This document shows positions 34,975-43,664 of a DNA stretch of 52,900 nucleotides, one piece after another. A model generated the notes under the pieces. It was not told where the DNA came from. It saw nothing but the letters and a program-made list of their open reading frames with translations, and searched no databases. The DNA lies in the NCBI GenBank assembly GCA_012727425.1, contig JAAYHQ010000023.1, forward strand, positions 1 through 52,900, given 5' to 3'. The position numbers and the translations under genes were made by a program. This stretch comes from Bacillota bacterium (GTDB taxonomy: Bacteria > Bacillota > UBA4882 > UBA10575). Position 1 is the first letter of the stretch. Every line of letters starts with the position of its first letter.

Positions 34975-36369
34975 ATGGACAAGCACAAGATGGCAGGGAT
35001 CAAGATGGCAGGGATGAAGATTGGCTGGGTTTCCTTGGGGTGCCCGAAAAACCAGGTTGATACCGAATACATGATCGGCTTTACGGAAAAAGCCGGGTTT
35101 GGACGGACTGCGAATCCGGAGGAAGCGGATATTCTGGTGATTAACACCTGTTCATTTATTGAATCGGCGACGCAGGAGTCGATCGATACGATCTTGGAGT
35201 TTGCCGCTTATAAGCAGCACCGTTGCCGTTTGTTGGTGGTGACCGGTTGTCTACCCCAAAGGTACCGGCAGGAACTGGTGGACGCCCTGCCGGAGGTGGA
35301 TCTCTGGCTCGGGACCGGGGAGTATACGCGCCTGCCGGAGCTTTTGACGGCTGCTTTACACAAAAAGGAGGCGCCGGAGGGGGCTGTGCTCTTTGCGGAC
35401 GCGCCGGCCGGCTGGTTACCGCCGCCTCTGTCCGACCGGCCGCTGACGACCCCGTCGCATTACGCGTATGTGAAGATTGCCGAGGGGTGCAACCACCACT
35501 GCCTGTACTGTATTATCCCCAAGCTTAAGGGGGAGTACCGCAGCCGGCAACCGGAGAGGATCATTGCGGAAGTGGAGAATCTGCTCCGGCGGGGTGTGAA
35601 GGAGATCAATCTGGTGGCGCAGGATACAACGGCGTACGGGATCGACTCCGGCGGCGCGTTTGATTTGAACTATCTCCTCTCCCGCCTGGATCGGCTGGAA
35701 GGGGAGTTTTGGATCCGGTTATTATATACCTACCCGTCGCTGATCAGTGATGAACTTTTGCGGACGATCCGGGATTCGAAGCATATCTGCCACTATCTGG
35801 ACATTCCTTTACAGCATGCTAGTACCGCCGTGCTCAAACGGATGGGCCGCCGGAGTACACAAGGGGAGATCCGGGAGCTCATCGCCCGCGTGCGCCATTA
35901 TTTACCGGAGGCGGCGATCCGTTCCACCTTTATCGTGGGCTATCCCGGGGAAACGGAAGCGGATTTCGAAGAACTGTTGGCTTTCCTGGCCGACGTCCGT
36001 CTGGATTGGGTGGGCGTCTTTCCCTATTTCCGGGAGGAGGGAACGGCCGCCGCTCGTTTACCCGGGCAGGTCCATCCGGCCACCAAAAAACGGCGGGCCC
36101 GTCAGGTTTTAGAGCAGCAACAAGCCCTCTCTTTGGCCAAAAACCAGGCGTTAATCGGCCGGGAATTGCTGGTTTTGCTGGAAAAGGAGAAGGCACCGGG
36201 GTGCTGGGAAGGCCGGTCCTACCGGGAAGCACCCGGGATTGACGGGGTAGTGAAGGTCCAAGCTTCCACCCGCCAGGAGGCTCAGCTTGTCCCGGGTGCT
36301 TTTGTCCGGGTTGAGATTGAAGCAGCGGGCCCCTATGAACTTAATGGCAAAATAAAAAGGAACTGCTAA
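34975..36369 (+). CDS. rimO: Ribosomal protein S12 methylthiotransferase RimO
   Basis: RimO is a radical SAM enzyme that adds a methylthio group to an aspartate of ribosomal protein S12. The 464-residue protein has the N-terminal domain with three cluster cysteines (SLGCPKNQVD, NTCSFIESA, TGCLPQRY), the radical SAM motif CNHHCLYC, and a C-terminal TRAM domain ending VEIEAAGPYELNG. The start is unsure: a 15-bp tandem duplication offers ATG codons at 34975, 34990, 35005 and 35014, all in frame ahead of the conserved KIGWVSLGC. pgsA follows. Confidence 0.95.
   Translation: MDKHKMAGIKMAGMKIGWVSLGCPKNQVDTEYMIGFTEKAGFGRTANPEEADILVINTCSFIESATQESIDTILEFAAYKQHRCRLLVVTGCLPQRYRQELVDALPEVDLWLGTGEYTRLPELLTAALHKKEAPEGAVLFADAPAGWLPPPLSDRPLTTPSHYAYVKIAEGCNHHCLYCIIPKLKGEYRSRQPERIIAEVENLLRRGVKEINLVAQDTTAYGIDSGGAFDLNYLLSRLDRLEGEFWIRLLYTYPSLISDELLRTIRDSKHICHYLDIPLQHASTAVLKRMGRRSTQGEIRELIARVRHYLPEAAIRSTFIVGYPGETEADFEELLAFLADVRLDWVGVFPYFREEGTAAARLPGQVHPATKKRRARQVLEQQQALSLAKNQALIGRELLVLLEKEKAPGCWEGRSYREAPGIDGVVKVQASTRQEAQLVPGAFVRVEIEAAGPYELNGKIKRNC
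34987..35016 (+). repeat. 15-bp tandem duplication at the rimO start
   Basis: Two copies of a 15-base unit (34987-35001 and 35002-35016) differ at one position. Each copy supplies an in-frame ATG and a weak GGCAGGGAT ribosome-site-like stretch, so the repeat changes the RimO N-terminus by five residues per copy without breaking the frame. Confidence 0.85.
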
Positions 36370-36438
36370 AGGATATTCCTGAACCGATGTCGAACAATGT
36401 GAAAATCCGGGATTATTTCAAATCGTGGTGATAATGTG

Positions 36439-36981
36439 ATGAAACTTGCCGATTATTTGACGCTCTCCAGAATCATTCTGACACCGGTCTGCCTTTTTTT
36501 TCTTTTTATTCCGATGGAACATAAAGAGATTTATGCGGCCGCGATCTTTATCTTGGCGGCCTTGACCGATGGTCTGGACGGTTATGTGGCCCGCCGCCGC
36601 AAGGAGACCAGTGCATTTGGGAAGTCTTTTGACCCGATTGCCGATAAAATTCTGATTGGCGGTGCCTTGTACAGTCTTTTTATGTTGGGGAAAGTCAGTG
36701 GTTGGGTGGTTGCGGTTATTCTGGCCCGGGAGGTCTTGATCACTGTCTTGCGTTTTAAAGCCCAGAAGAAAGGGCTGGCGGTCGCGGCGGGGCTGTGGGG
36801 CAAGGTGAAGACTTTTTCCCAGATCATTGCCATTGCCATGATCATGCTGTCGGTACCGGGGGCTCAGATTGTGCTCTATATTGCGGTTTTCTTTACCGCT
36901 TTTTCGGGCCTTGATTATCTCCGGAAATGGAAGAAGGTGCTTTTGCCGGGCCAGGAGGCACCACGAGTACCTAAAGATTAA
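36439..36981 (+). CDS. pgsA: CDP-diacylglycerol-glycerol-3-phosphate 3-phosphatidyltransferase
   Basis: PgsA makes phosphatidylglycerol phosphate in the inner membrane. The protein of about 180 residues has about four to five helices and the CDP-alcohol phosphotransferase signature, seen as TDGLDGYVARR followed by FGKSFDPIADK. The ATG at 36439 directly follows a GTG; no strong ribosome site is seen. The rimO-pgsA order is common in Bacillota. Its end overlaps the convergent aminotransferase gene by 11 bp. Confidence 0.95.
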   Translation: MKLADYLTLSRIILTPVCLFFLFIPMEHKEIYAAAIFILAALTDGLDGYVARRRKETSAFGKSFDPIADKILIGGALYSLFMLGKVSGWVVAVILAREVLITVLRFKAQKKGLAVAAGLWGKVKTFSQIIAIAMIMLSVPGAQIVLYIAVFFTAFSGLDYLRKWKKVLLPGQEAPRVPKD

Positions 36982-38380
36982 AGAAGGTTTTCGTGTGCCG
37001 CCTGAGAGCGGCTTTGAAATTGCCGATGCGGGGGAGATATTCGCCGGTCGCCGGGTCAATCCGGTACCGGTTTTTTATTTTCTCCTCCTCAAGCCGGAGG
37101 GATTTTAGGGCATCAACCAACTGATCGACCTCGGCTTTGGTGTTGTAAAAGCCAAAACTAATCCGGACCATCCCCGGAAGAAGGCACTTTTTCCCTGCTT
37201 TGGCCAGATTTTCCGCGGAAATAATCTCGGCGGCGGATAACCCTAAGAGATGATGAACATAGGGACGGGCGCAAAAACAGCCGTGCCGGACGCCGATTCC
37301 GGCCTCAAAGGACAGATAGGCGGCGACTAAACCGTGGGGGATGCCTTCCAGGTTAAAGGAGATCACACCAACCCGGGGGTAACGTTCCGGTGGCGGTCCA
37401 TAGAGCGTCAAACCGGGCACCGTTTTCAACTGGTGGTAGGCGTATTTAGTCAATTCCGCCTCATAGGCAACCAACTGCGGGAAATCATTCCGGGACAACC
37501 AGCGCAGGCTGGCGGCGAGGGCGAGGGCACCGAGGAGATTCGGGGTTCCTACTTCTTCCCGTTCGGGCGGAGGCGCAAAAACCACTTCCTCACGGGAAAC
37601 GGCGATGACGGTACCACCCCCCACCTGGTCCGGAGGGCCGTCGCGGAAAGCGGCCAACGGGCCAAGAAGGACACCGGAACCGAAGGGAGCATACATTTTA
37701 TGCCCGGAGAAGGCCAGAAAATCGATGGGGGCGGGCCCGGACTGGATCTGCACCGGGTAATGAGGGGCCAACTGGGCGGCGTCGACGACCAGTTGCGCAC
37801 CGTAATACCGGGCGAGTTCGGCGATGGTTTGAATGGGATTGATGATGCCGGTGACATTCGACGCGCCGCAGACGGTGACCAGTTTTATGCGGTGGCGCGC
37901 TTTCCGCAGTTTCCTTTCCAGATCGGCCAGATCAAGGCAGCCGTCGTTGGTGAGTTGGATAAACCGGGCTTGTTTCCGCAAACGCCAGGGCAGGTCGTTG
38001 GAGTGGTGTTCCATCCAAGTGGTCAGGACCTCCGCTTCGGCCACGGGGAGACGCTGCGCAAGCTTGTTCAGGCCTTCGCTGGCATTTTTCACAAAGAGGG
38101 CGGTATACTTCTCCGCCGGGGCGCCAAAAAAATCCAGGATAATCCGGCGCGCTTCCGCGTAGACCGCGGTGGAAAGCTGGGACTTGTAGCCAAACCCCCG
38201 ATGGACGCTGGAATACCAGGGGAGAAAGGATTGGACGGCTTGCACAACGGCCCTAAGTGGCGGTGTGGTGGCCGCATTGTCCAGATTGATGTAAGGCCGC
38301 TTTGTGCCGTCACTCAACGGAATCTTGGTGTCAAGGCCAATGATGCCGGCGCGTATTTGGTCATGCCGTTTTATATCCAT
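36971..38380 (-). CDS. Class V PLP-dependent aminotransferase, cysteine desulfurase-like
   Basis: The 469-residue enzyme resembles group II (SufS/Csd-like) desulfurases: YINLDNAATTPP, VKNASEGLNKLA, WMEHHSNDLPWR, VDAAQLAPH, the PLP lysine in FSGHKMYAPFGSG and the cysteine-bearing RHGCFCARPYVHHLL. It is longer than typical SufS (about 405), with a C-terminal extension of about 50 residues. No suf or isc genes are adjacent, so desulfurase, selenocysteine lyase or another class V activity are all possible. The ATG follows GGGGAGG. Confidence 0.88.
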   Translation of the reverse strand: MDIKRHDQIRAGIIGLDTKIPLSDGTKRPYINLDNAATTPPLRAVVQAVQSFLPWYSSVHRGFGYKSQLSTAVYAEARRIILDFFGAPAEKYTALFVKNASEGLNKLAQRLPVAEAEVLTTWMEHHSNDLPWRLRKQARFIQLTNDGCLDLADLERKLRKARHRIKLVTVCGASNVTGIINPIQTIAELARYYGAQLVVDAAQLAPHYPVQIQSGPAPIDFLAFSGHKMYAPFGSGVLLGPLAAFRDGPPDQVGGGTVIAVSREEVVFAPPPEREEVGTPNLLGALALAASLRWLSRNDFPQLVAYEAELTKYAYHQLKTVPGLTLYGPPPERYPRVGVISFNLEGIPHGLVAAYLSFEAGIGVRHGCFCARPYVHHLLGLSAAEIISAENLAKAGKKCLLPGMVRISFGFYNTKAEVDQLVDALKSLRLEEEKIKNRYRIDPATGEYLPRIGNFKAALRRHTKTFFNL

Positions 38381-38549
38381 TGTGTGGCCTCCCCGCCTTT
38401 GTTCAAGATATACTATGCCTAAGGAAAAGGGGTTGTGAAGCGTTGCCAGCGGCGGGATCTTCCGCCGTATTTTCCAACGAAAATGCCGTTTAACACCGTG
38501 TTTAGCTGGGCAGATTACAAATAGACCATTTAGAAAGGAGGTTCAAAAG

Positions 38550-38882
38550 ATGGCTGCCGGTCAAAAACGTAATACCCTTGTTTATGCCCAGGCGAAAAAG
38601 GCGTTGGATCAGATGAAGTACGAAATCTCGAAAGAGCTGAATATTGATACTTCCCCGATCCAAGGCGATTACTGGGGGTATATGACGGCCCGTGATTGTG
38701 GTGCGATTGGGGGTCATATGGTAAAGCGGATGATTGAAGCGGCGGAAAGAACTCTTTCCCAACAAGCGGTAGCGAATGTCCAAGCCGGATTCCGTGCCGG
38801 ATTGGTAAACCAGCAGGGGACGAACAATCAGAACACGACTAATCCGAACTTAAATCTGAACACCCTTAATCAACACTATTAA
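38550..38882 (+). CDS. Alpha/beta-type small acid-soluble spore protein
   Basis: SASPs coat DNA in the dormant spore and protect it from UV. The 110-residue protein has the first signature ALDQMKYEISKELNID and the second DCGAIGGHMVKRMIEAAERTL. Between them is DYWGYMTAR, as in Clostridia-like SASPs. The usual germination-protease site context (E-F/I-A-like) reads KEL here. A C-terminal tail of about 25 residues is rich in Asn, Gln and Thr and is unusual. AAAGGAGG precedes the ATG. It is monocistronic and ends at the terminator at 38995. Confidence 0.93.
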   Translation: MAAGQKRNTLVYAQAKKALDQMKYEISKELNIDTSPIQGDYWGYMTARDCGAIGGHMVKRMIEAAERTLSQQAVANVQAGFRAGLVNQQGTNNQNTTNPNLNLNTLNQHY

Positions 38883-38994
38883 AGCGTAGCCGCGAACCGG
38901 CTTTGGACCGGAGACGGAAGAATGGATCGGGTGCCGCCGGTCTGACGACAACAGAAAAGCTTTCTTCTGCAACATAGTAGAGATCAAGACATTT

Positions 38995-39030
38995 AAAAAG
39001 AGGCAGTCCAGCCGGACTGCCTCTTTCTTT
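38995..39030. terminator. Bidirectional terminator
   Basis: An 11-bp perfect stem (38999-39009 with 39014-39024) with a 4-base loop has A and T runs on its two flanks. It separates the SASP gene from the convergent alpha-oxoamine synthase gene and probably ends both transcripts. Confidence 0.87.
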
Positions 39031-39042
39031 CAGAGGTGGCGT

Positions 39043-40299
39043 TCAGATCAAACCGTACTTTTTGCCGACCCGTTCGAGGACGGCCAGGGTGTCGTCGAGA
39101 TCCTCCTGGGTGTGGGTGGCCATTAAGGAGAGGCGCAGCCGTGAACTTTTTTTCGGAACCGCCGGATAATAGACGGGGTTGACGAAGATCCCGGCGCGGT
39201 GGATTTCCCGGCTGACTTTCTTTAAAAGATCATCCGCGCCGACGATAATGGGGATGATCGCCGTTTCGCTATTACCCAGGTTAAAACCCATCCGCTGCAG
39301 ATTGGTGCGCATATACTCAATATTCGTCCATAATCTCTGCCGCAACTGCGGTTCATTCTGAATGACATCGATCCCGGCCATGAGCGCGCCAGCGGCAGCG
39401 GGGGGCAGCGCGGTCGAGAACATATGGGACCGGGCGTAAAAACGCAGATAATTGACGACTTCTTTGGACGAGGCCACAAAACCGCCCACCACCGCCAGGG
39501 CCTTGCTTAATGTTCCCGCCACCAGATCAATTTGGCCTTCCATGTTAAAGTGTTCGGGGGTGCCCCGCCCGTTCGGACCGATTACTCCGGTGGCATGGGC
39601 TTCATCGATCATGATCCGCGCGTGGTAGCGGTCGGCCAGGGCTTTGATGCCCGGAAGATTGGTGATGTCCCCGTCCATGCTGAAAACGCCGTCCACGATG
39701 ATTAATTTTCCGTTGCAACCATGCTTTTCCGTTGTCTGCAACACCTTCTCCAGACTGGCGAGGTCATTATGTTTAAAGGTGCGAAGGGTCCCGCCGGAGA
39801 GGAAACACCCATCGATGATACTGGCGTGGTTTAAGCGGTCGTTGATGACGACATCACCCTTGCGGACCAAGGCCGAGACACAACCGACGTTGGCGGCATA
39901 ACCGGAGGAGAAGATAACCGCGTCCTCGCATCCTTTCATTCGGGCCAGTTTCTGTTCGAGCTCGCGGTGGAGGTCAAGATAACCGCCGAGTAAAGGCACA
40001 CTGCCCGCACCCGCACCGTATTTCTCCAGCGCTTTCCGGGCGGCTTCGACCACGGCGGGATGGGTGGTCAGACCCAAGTAATTGTTGGAGGCCATCATGA
40101 CCATTTCCCGGACTTCATTGGTGTAACGGTCAAGAATTTTGACCCGGCGTTCGGACGGACTCGTCAGAATCCGCGCCCAATGGTGGTATTCCTGGCTGAC
40201 CAGTTCACCGGTGAATTCATAAAAAGGCCTGGTTTTGGCGAGGATGTCCCGGTCGGGCAGTTCCAGAAAATCACTGAGGTTTTTTGTGGCGTATTTCAT
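39043..40299 (-). CDS. Alpha-oxoamine synthase (serine palmitoyltransferase / Kbl / BioF family)
   Basis: The 418-residue PLP enzyme condenses an amino acid with an acyl-CoA. It shows SNNYLGLTTHPAVVEAARKA, YGAGAGSVPLLGGYLDLHRE, HASIIDGC, DEAHATGVIGPNGRG and the cofactor lysine in GTLSKALAVVGGF. No tdh (for Kbl) or bio genes (for BioF) are nearby. The roughly 45-residue N-terminal extension, HASIxDGC and the VGKKYGLI ending recall bacterial serine palmitoyltransferases, so sphingolipid synthesis is possible. The ATG at 40299 has AAGGAGGAG 6 bases upstream; a TTG two codons earlier abuts that site. Confidence 0.88.
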   Translation of the reverse strand: MKYATKNLSDFLELPDRDILAKTRPFYEFTGELVSQEYHHWARILTSPSERRVKILDRYTNEVREMVMMASNNYLGLTTHPAVVEAARKALEKYGAGAGSVPLLGGYLDLHRELEQKLARMKGCEDAVIFSSGYAANVGCVSALVRKGDVVINDRLNHASIIDGCFLSGGTLRTFKHNDLASLEKVLQTTEKHGCNGKLIIVDGVFSMDGDITNLPGIKALADRYHARIMIDEAHATGVIGPNGRGTPEHFNMEGQIDLVAGTLSKALAVVGGFVASSKEVVNYLRFYARSHMFSTALPPAAAGALMAGIDVIQNEPQLRQRLWTNIEYMRTNLQRMGFNLGNSETAIIPIIVGADDLLKKVSREIHRAGIFVNPVYYPAVPKKSSRLRLSLMATHTQEDLDDTLAVLERVGKKYGLI

Positions 40300-40428
40300 T
40301 TCCAACTCCTCCTTCGGCTTATTCCATTGCGCTCTTTTGGCTTGCCGGCGAACGAAATAAGCTTTGTCATTAAGGGTAAAAGGGGAAAAAGAAAAAAACC
40401 GCGGAAAAGGAAAATAAAGGCACTATTA

Positions 40429-40457
40429 ATCTTACTCCATCATTGGGGCGGAGGCAA
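40429..40457 (-). promoter_or_regulatory. Promoter of the alpha-oxoamine synthase gene
   Basis: On the minus strand, TTGCCT (40452-40457), a 17-bp spacer and TAAGAT (40429-40434) form a good sigma-A match. It leaves a leader of about 120 bases containing a long pyrimidine-rich stretch. The next gene upstream on this strand ends at 40478, so this unit is separate. Confidence 0.58.
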
Positions 40458-40477
40458 GGGTGAAAGGGAATTCGAAG

Positions 40478-40966
40478 CTAGATAAACAATTGGATCTCCG
40501 CCTCCCGGGCCAGTTGGAGAAAGGTGGTTACGTCGCCGACCGACAGGTGGGCATAGTCAATCAACTCGTCTTTGCTGATCCCGAGCATCTCCAGGGTGCC
40601 TTGGCAAGCAATAAATTTGACCTGGCGTTCCATTGCCATCTGCAAAAGCTCGCCGACGGTTTCGGTTTGGCGTAAACGGATCAGTTTGTTCATGAAAAGG
40701 GCACCAAGACCGCCGAAGTTCATCTTTGATAAGCCCAGTTTATCCGGACCGACCGGTAAAAGGAGTTTGAAGAGCCGTTCCAGTGGATGGCGCGCCTGAC
40801 CCCGTTCCTTTCGGAGCAGGGCGAGCCCCCAGAAGGTAAAGAAGATGTAGGCCGTAAACCCTTCCCCGGCGGCCGTCCAGGCCAAGGCCAAGGCTGAGAG
40901 GGATTTATCCAGATCGCCACTGAAGCAAATAATACAGATCGCCGGTTTCTTAGGTGACAACCGCAC
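40478..40966 (-). CDS. DsrE/DsrF-like family protein
   Basis: The 162-residue protein matches the DsrE/F/H-like family (DrsE_2 type): AICIICFSGDLDKSLSALAL at the start, a middle FFTFWGLALLRK segment, and the single conserved cysteine in VKFIACQGTLEMLGISKDEL. Relatives act as sulphur carriers or peroxiredoxin-like partners, often with rhodanese or TusA genes, none of which are here. The GTG at 40966 is very close to GGGAGG; the TTG at 40960, 8 bases from it, is an equally likely start. Confidence 0.87.
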   Translation of the reverse strand: MRLSPKKPAICIICFSGDLDKSLSALALAWTAAGEGFTAYIFFTFWGLALLRKERGQARHPLERLFKLLLPVGPDKLGLSKMNFGGLGALFMNKLIRLRQTETVGELLQMAMERQVKFIACQGTLEMLGISKDELIDYAHLSVGDVTTFLQLAREAEIQLFI

Positions 40967-41066
40967 AACCTCCCTTGTGGAAATAAAAAGATAATAATCA
41001 AGTCAGAGCTGCCGAAACGGGGACGAAAGAGGTACCGATCGTTGATGGTTAAAGATAGTCTGCCCC

Positions 41067-41098
41067 AAAAACCGAAGCGAAAACCCGCTTCGGTTTTT
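41067..41098. terminator. Strong hairpin in a divergent intergenic region
   Basis: A 13-bp perfect stem (41067-41079 with 41086-41098) with a 6-base loop has A and T runs on both flanks, so it could terminate in either direction. It lies between two genes that point away from each other, where no transcript should end. Confidence 0.72.
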
Positions 41099-41156
41099 GC
41101 TTGTTATTTATAACATGGCAAAACAAGAATTACCTTTCTAGCAGGTCCGGAAGATA

Positions 41157-41165
41157 TGCTATAAT
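41157..41165 (+). promoter_or_regulatory. Extended -10 promoter of the 825-residue membrane protein gene
   Basis: TGC followed by TATAAT (41160-41165) is an extended -10 element 22 bp upstream of the ATG. Transcription would start near 41172, directly at the ribosome site, giving a very short leader. It lies downstream of the hairpin at 41067-41098. Confidence 0.55.
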
Positions 41166-41186
41166 CGTAAACAAGGAGGCGATATT

Positions 41187-43664
41187 ATGTTAAGCTTCTT
41201 GCGGACCGGGTTTTTTAAAGACCTCCTCATTTGGTTTATAATCAGTGTTATCCTGGCGTCTCTGGTGGCCGCGGGGGTCGGTTTGGTCACCGACCGGTAT
41301 TTCTCGGCCACGGTGGACGGTTTAATTGGTGACCACGGGGAGTATGATCTTTTGTTTCAAGTCCGCACCGACTTGAAAGAGACGGCGGTGGCCCGTCTTC
41401 AGGAGATTATTAAAAAACATGTTCCCGGGTCTACCGTAAAAGTGGGTGTCAGTGTCGCCGGGAAGACGGCCGTGTTTGTCGGGTTGGCTCCTCAACACCG
41501 GACCAAAGCGGTTTATACCAATTTAAATAATTACTTTCGTGATATTCCGGGTGCCGGCGGCTTTAGCTTAATGACCGAACCCCGGTTGACCTTGTCGGCG
41601 ATTCCCAGCGGGGTGGCCGACCTTTTCATCCGGGAAGCGGAGCGGATTTCCGGCGTACGCTTTGCCTTTCGTGACGGGAGCAGTATTGCGGTCATTTTGG
41701 AAAAATCCACCAAGATGAAGGCGGTCAAAGCGGCGCTGGAAGAGCTTTTGGCCAGTTACCGCCTGTTGGAAATCGGGTTTCCGGCCGGGTACCAAGTGGA
41801 CAATCCGCTTGAGGTCGGACGCAATTTAACGGAGTTATTGGCGGGTAAGGCTGGTGTGACGCTGATCCGTAACGTCACCTCCGGGAAGAGCAGTGATGAC
41901 CAGGAAGCGTTGCTCCTGACCATGGCGGAGATGAAGCGGTTTCTCCTTTCCTATGCCGGGCAGGTGAAAGTGATTCCCGCCCAGGGAGTTACGCTCAAAC
42001 CAGGGGATCTTTTGGTCCTTTTTGACGAGGTGGAGCATTCCCTGGCCGCGGGGGAAAAGGTCGGTGCCCAGGATGTGATTGTAAAGATCACTGCGGAAGA
42101 GGAAGACGGGGCGCTGCCGGGGCTGATTATTCAGGGCGATTCGGCCGCTTTGACCACCGCTTCGGCGCGGCTTTTGGGTGCAGACCAAAAAGCCGGGGAG
42201 ATCGTGGGCACCATCATCATCAACAGTCCCAAACAGCAGTTGGCGGAAGCACTGGACGAAGCCATTGGTTTTCTCAACCAGTTCAACTCGTTTCAGGATC
42301 TGCCGGCGCAAGCCCGGCAAGTGATTACGGCGGCGGAGACGATTCAGGCCGCGTTGAACAGTATTAATGGTCTTGGCGCGGACGGGGCGGATCTGGCGAA
42401 GATCCAGCAGATCGCCGCTTTACTTGAAGGGACCGGGCACGAGTTGCAAAACATGGCCGATCATTTAGCCCGACTCCGCTGGGTGGAAAACCAACTGGAT
42501 AAAGCCCTCCGTGGTTTGGAGGGGATCCAGGCCATTACCCGCTTGGGTTTTATCCCGCAGAACCTTGGTTACTTCGGGGATCTGGGGCAAAAGGCCGGCC
42601 GTTTGGACCGGGAGTTGCAAGCCTTGATCGAAGACTTACGGGCGAAAGCCCGGGCTCTGGATGGTTTCATTAACCGGTTTAATCCTTTGGTCCACACCTT
42701 GCTCGCGTGGGAGCAGAAGACGACGAAGCTGGCCGGACAGCTGGACCAGATCGGAAACGTCCTGGGCGGAGGAAGCACCGGTCTGACTGCCCTGGCCGAA
42801 TTGATGGGGGTTACCGACGAGAGCTTGCAACAGTTTGCCGCCCTTGACTTTGCGGCCTTACGCCAAGGACTGACCCCTTTCGCGACGGGTTTTGATGAGC
42901 GCGCGGCCGGCAATGTGCAGTTGATCCTCGGGGAATTGGAAAAGATCAAGGCTTCCCTCCCCAAACTGAAGGATGAAGAGATTGCCAAGACGATTACCCT
43001 CCTGGACCGCTATTTAGGGGGAGAAACCCTGCCCGGTGAAAAGGTGGAGCTCTTTGTGAATACCGGCTATGACCAGGAAGAAGTCGCCCGTCTGGTCAAC
43101 AGTTTTTTCGATTCGGAGCAGGTCCGGATTCTGCCGTTGCCCGCGGGGGTTCTCCAACCGGATGTCCGGAATGAGGTGACGCGGTTGTTAGGTGAAGTAC
43201 AGGGGGTCATTGCCGCTTTGGCCGTGCTGATTCTGGCGGTTATCGTTTTCTTGCAGGATCAGGCCCCGATTCTGGCGGTTCTGCACCATTTGGATCTGTT
43301 GCTGCCGTACCGGAAAACGACCGGGAAAGCACGGACCGCGCGTCGAAAAATGGCGGTGCTCGCCCGTTTTCTGCCGGGGGTTTACGTGGCGGGGGTGGGC
43401 GGCGGATGGTTGTGGGCGACGATTACCTTGTCGGGGGCCCATATTCCCTACTTTCCCAACCGTTATTTCTTACTGGTCGGGGCCCTTTTCGGCCTTCTCT
43501 TTTACCGGATGGCGGAGAAGTTTCACCGCTTGAACCTGGATGAAGTGGTCGCCGGTTACGCCCTGGGGTTTGATTTTACCACGGTCATGCGGGAGATTGT
43601 GATCCCCGCCGGCCGGCCCGGGTTGATGCAGAAACTTAACCAACGGAAGATGGTGATGAAATGA
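41187..43664 (+). CDS. Large membrane protein, probable ABC permease of unknown function
   Basis: I do not recognise this 825-residue protein. It has one N-terminal membrane helix (about 12-34), an external region of more than 600 residues, then three helices near 673-692, 729-750 and 760-777. That 1+3 layout is like MacB/FtsX/LolC-type ABC transporters. The external part has an alpha/beta N-terminal half and a long helical, probably coiled-coil half (about 340-600). The ATG follows AAGGAGG. Its stop codon overlaps the ATG of an ABC ATPase gene, so the two are translated together. Position just before lpxC suggests an envelope role. Confidence 0.85.
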   Translation: MLSFLRTGFFKDLLIWFIISVILASLVAAGVGLVTDRYFSATVDGLIGDHGEYDLLFQVRTDLKETAVARLQEIIKKHVPGSTVKVGVSVAGKTAVFVGLAPQHRTKAVYTNLNNYFRDIPGAGGFSLMTEPRLTLSAIPSGVADLFIREAERISGVRFAFRDGSSIAVILEKSTKMKAVKAALEELLASYRLLEIGFPAGYQVDNPLEVGRNLTELLAGKAGVTLIRNVTSGKSSDDQEALLLTMAEMKRFLLSYAGQVKVIPAQGVTLKPGDLLVLFDEVEHSLAAGEKVGAQDVIVKITAEEEDGALPGLIIQGDSAALTTASARLLGADQKAGEIVGTIIINSPKQQLAEALDEAIGFLNQFNSFQDLPAQARQVITAAETIQAALNSINGLGADGADLAKIQQIAALLEGTGHELQNMADHLARLRWVENQLDKALRGLEGIQAITRLGFIPQNLGYFGDLGQKAGRLDRELQALIEDLRAKARALDGFINRFNPLVHTLLAWEQKTTKLAGQLDQIGNVLGGGSTGLTALAELMGVTDESLQQFAALDFAALRQGLTPFATGFDERAAGNVQLILGELEKIKASLPKLKDEEIAKTITLLDRYLGGETLPGEKVELFVNTGYDQEEVARLVNSFFDSEQVRILPLPAGVLQPDVRNEVTRLLGEVQGVIAALAVLILAVIVFLQDQAPILAVLHHLDLLLPYRKTTGKARTARRKMAVLARFLPGVYVAGVGGGWLWATITLSGAHIPYFPNRYFLLVGALFGLLFYRMAEKFHRLNLDEVVAGYALGFDFTTVMREIVIPAGRPGLMQKLNQRKMVMK

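Noticed and set aside
37334-38422. 362-codon open frame on the plus strand
   Set aside because: It is antisense to the class V aminotransferase, whose motifs are unmistakable.
38505-38520. Sigma-G promoter for the SASP gene
   Set aside because: CAGATTA resembles the -10 with one mismatch but I could not find a matching -35.
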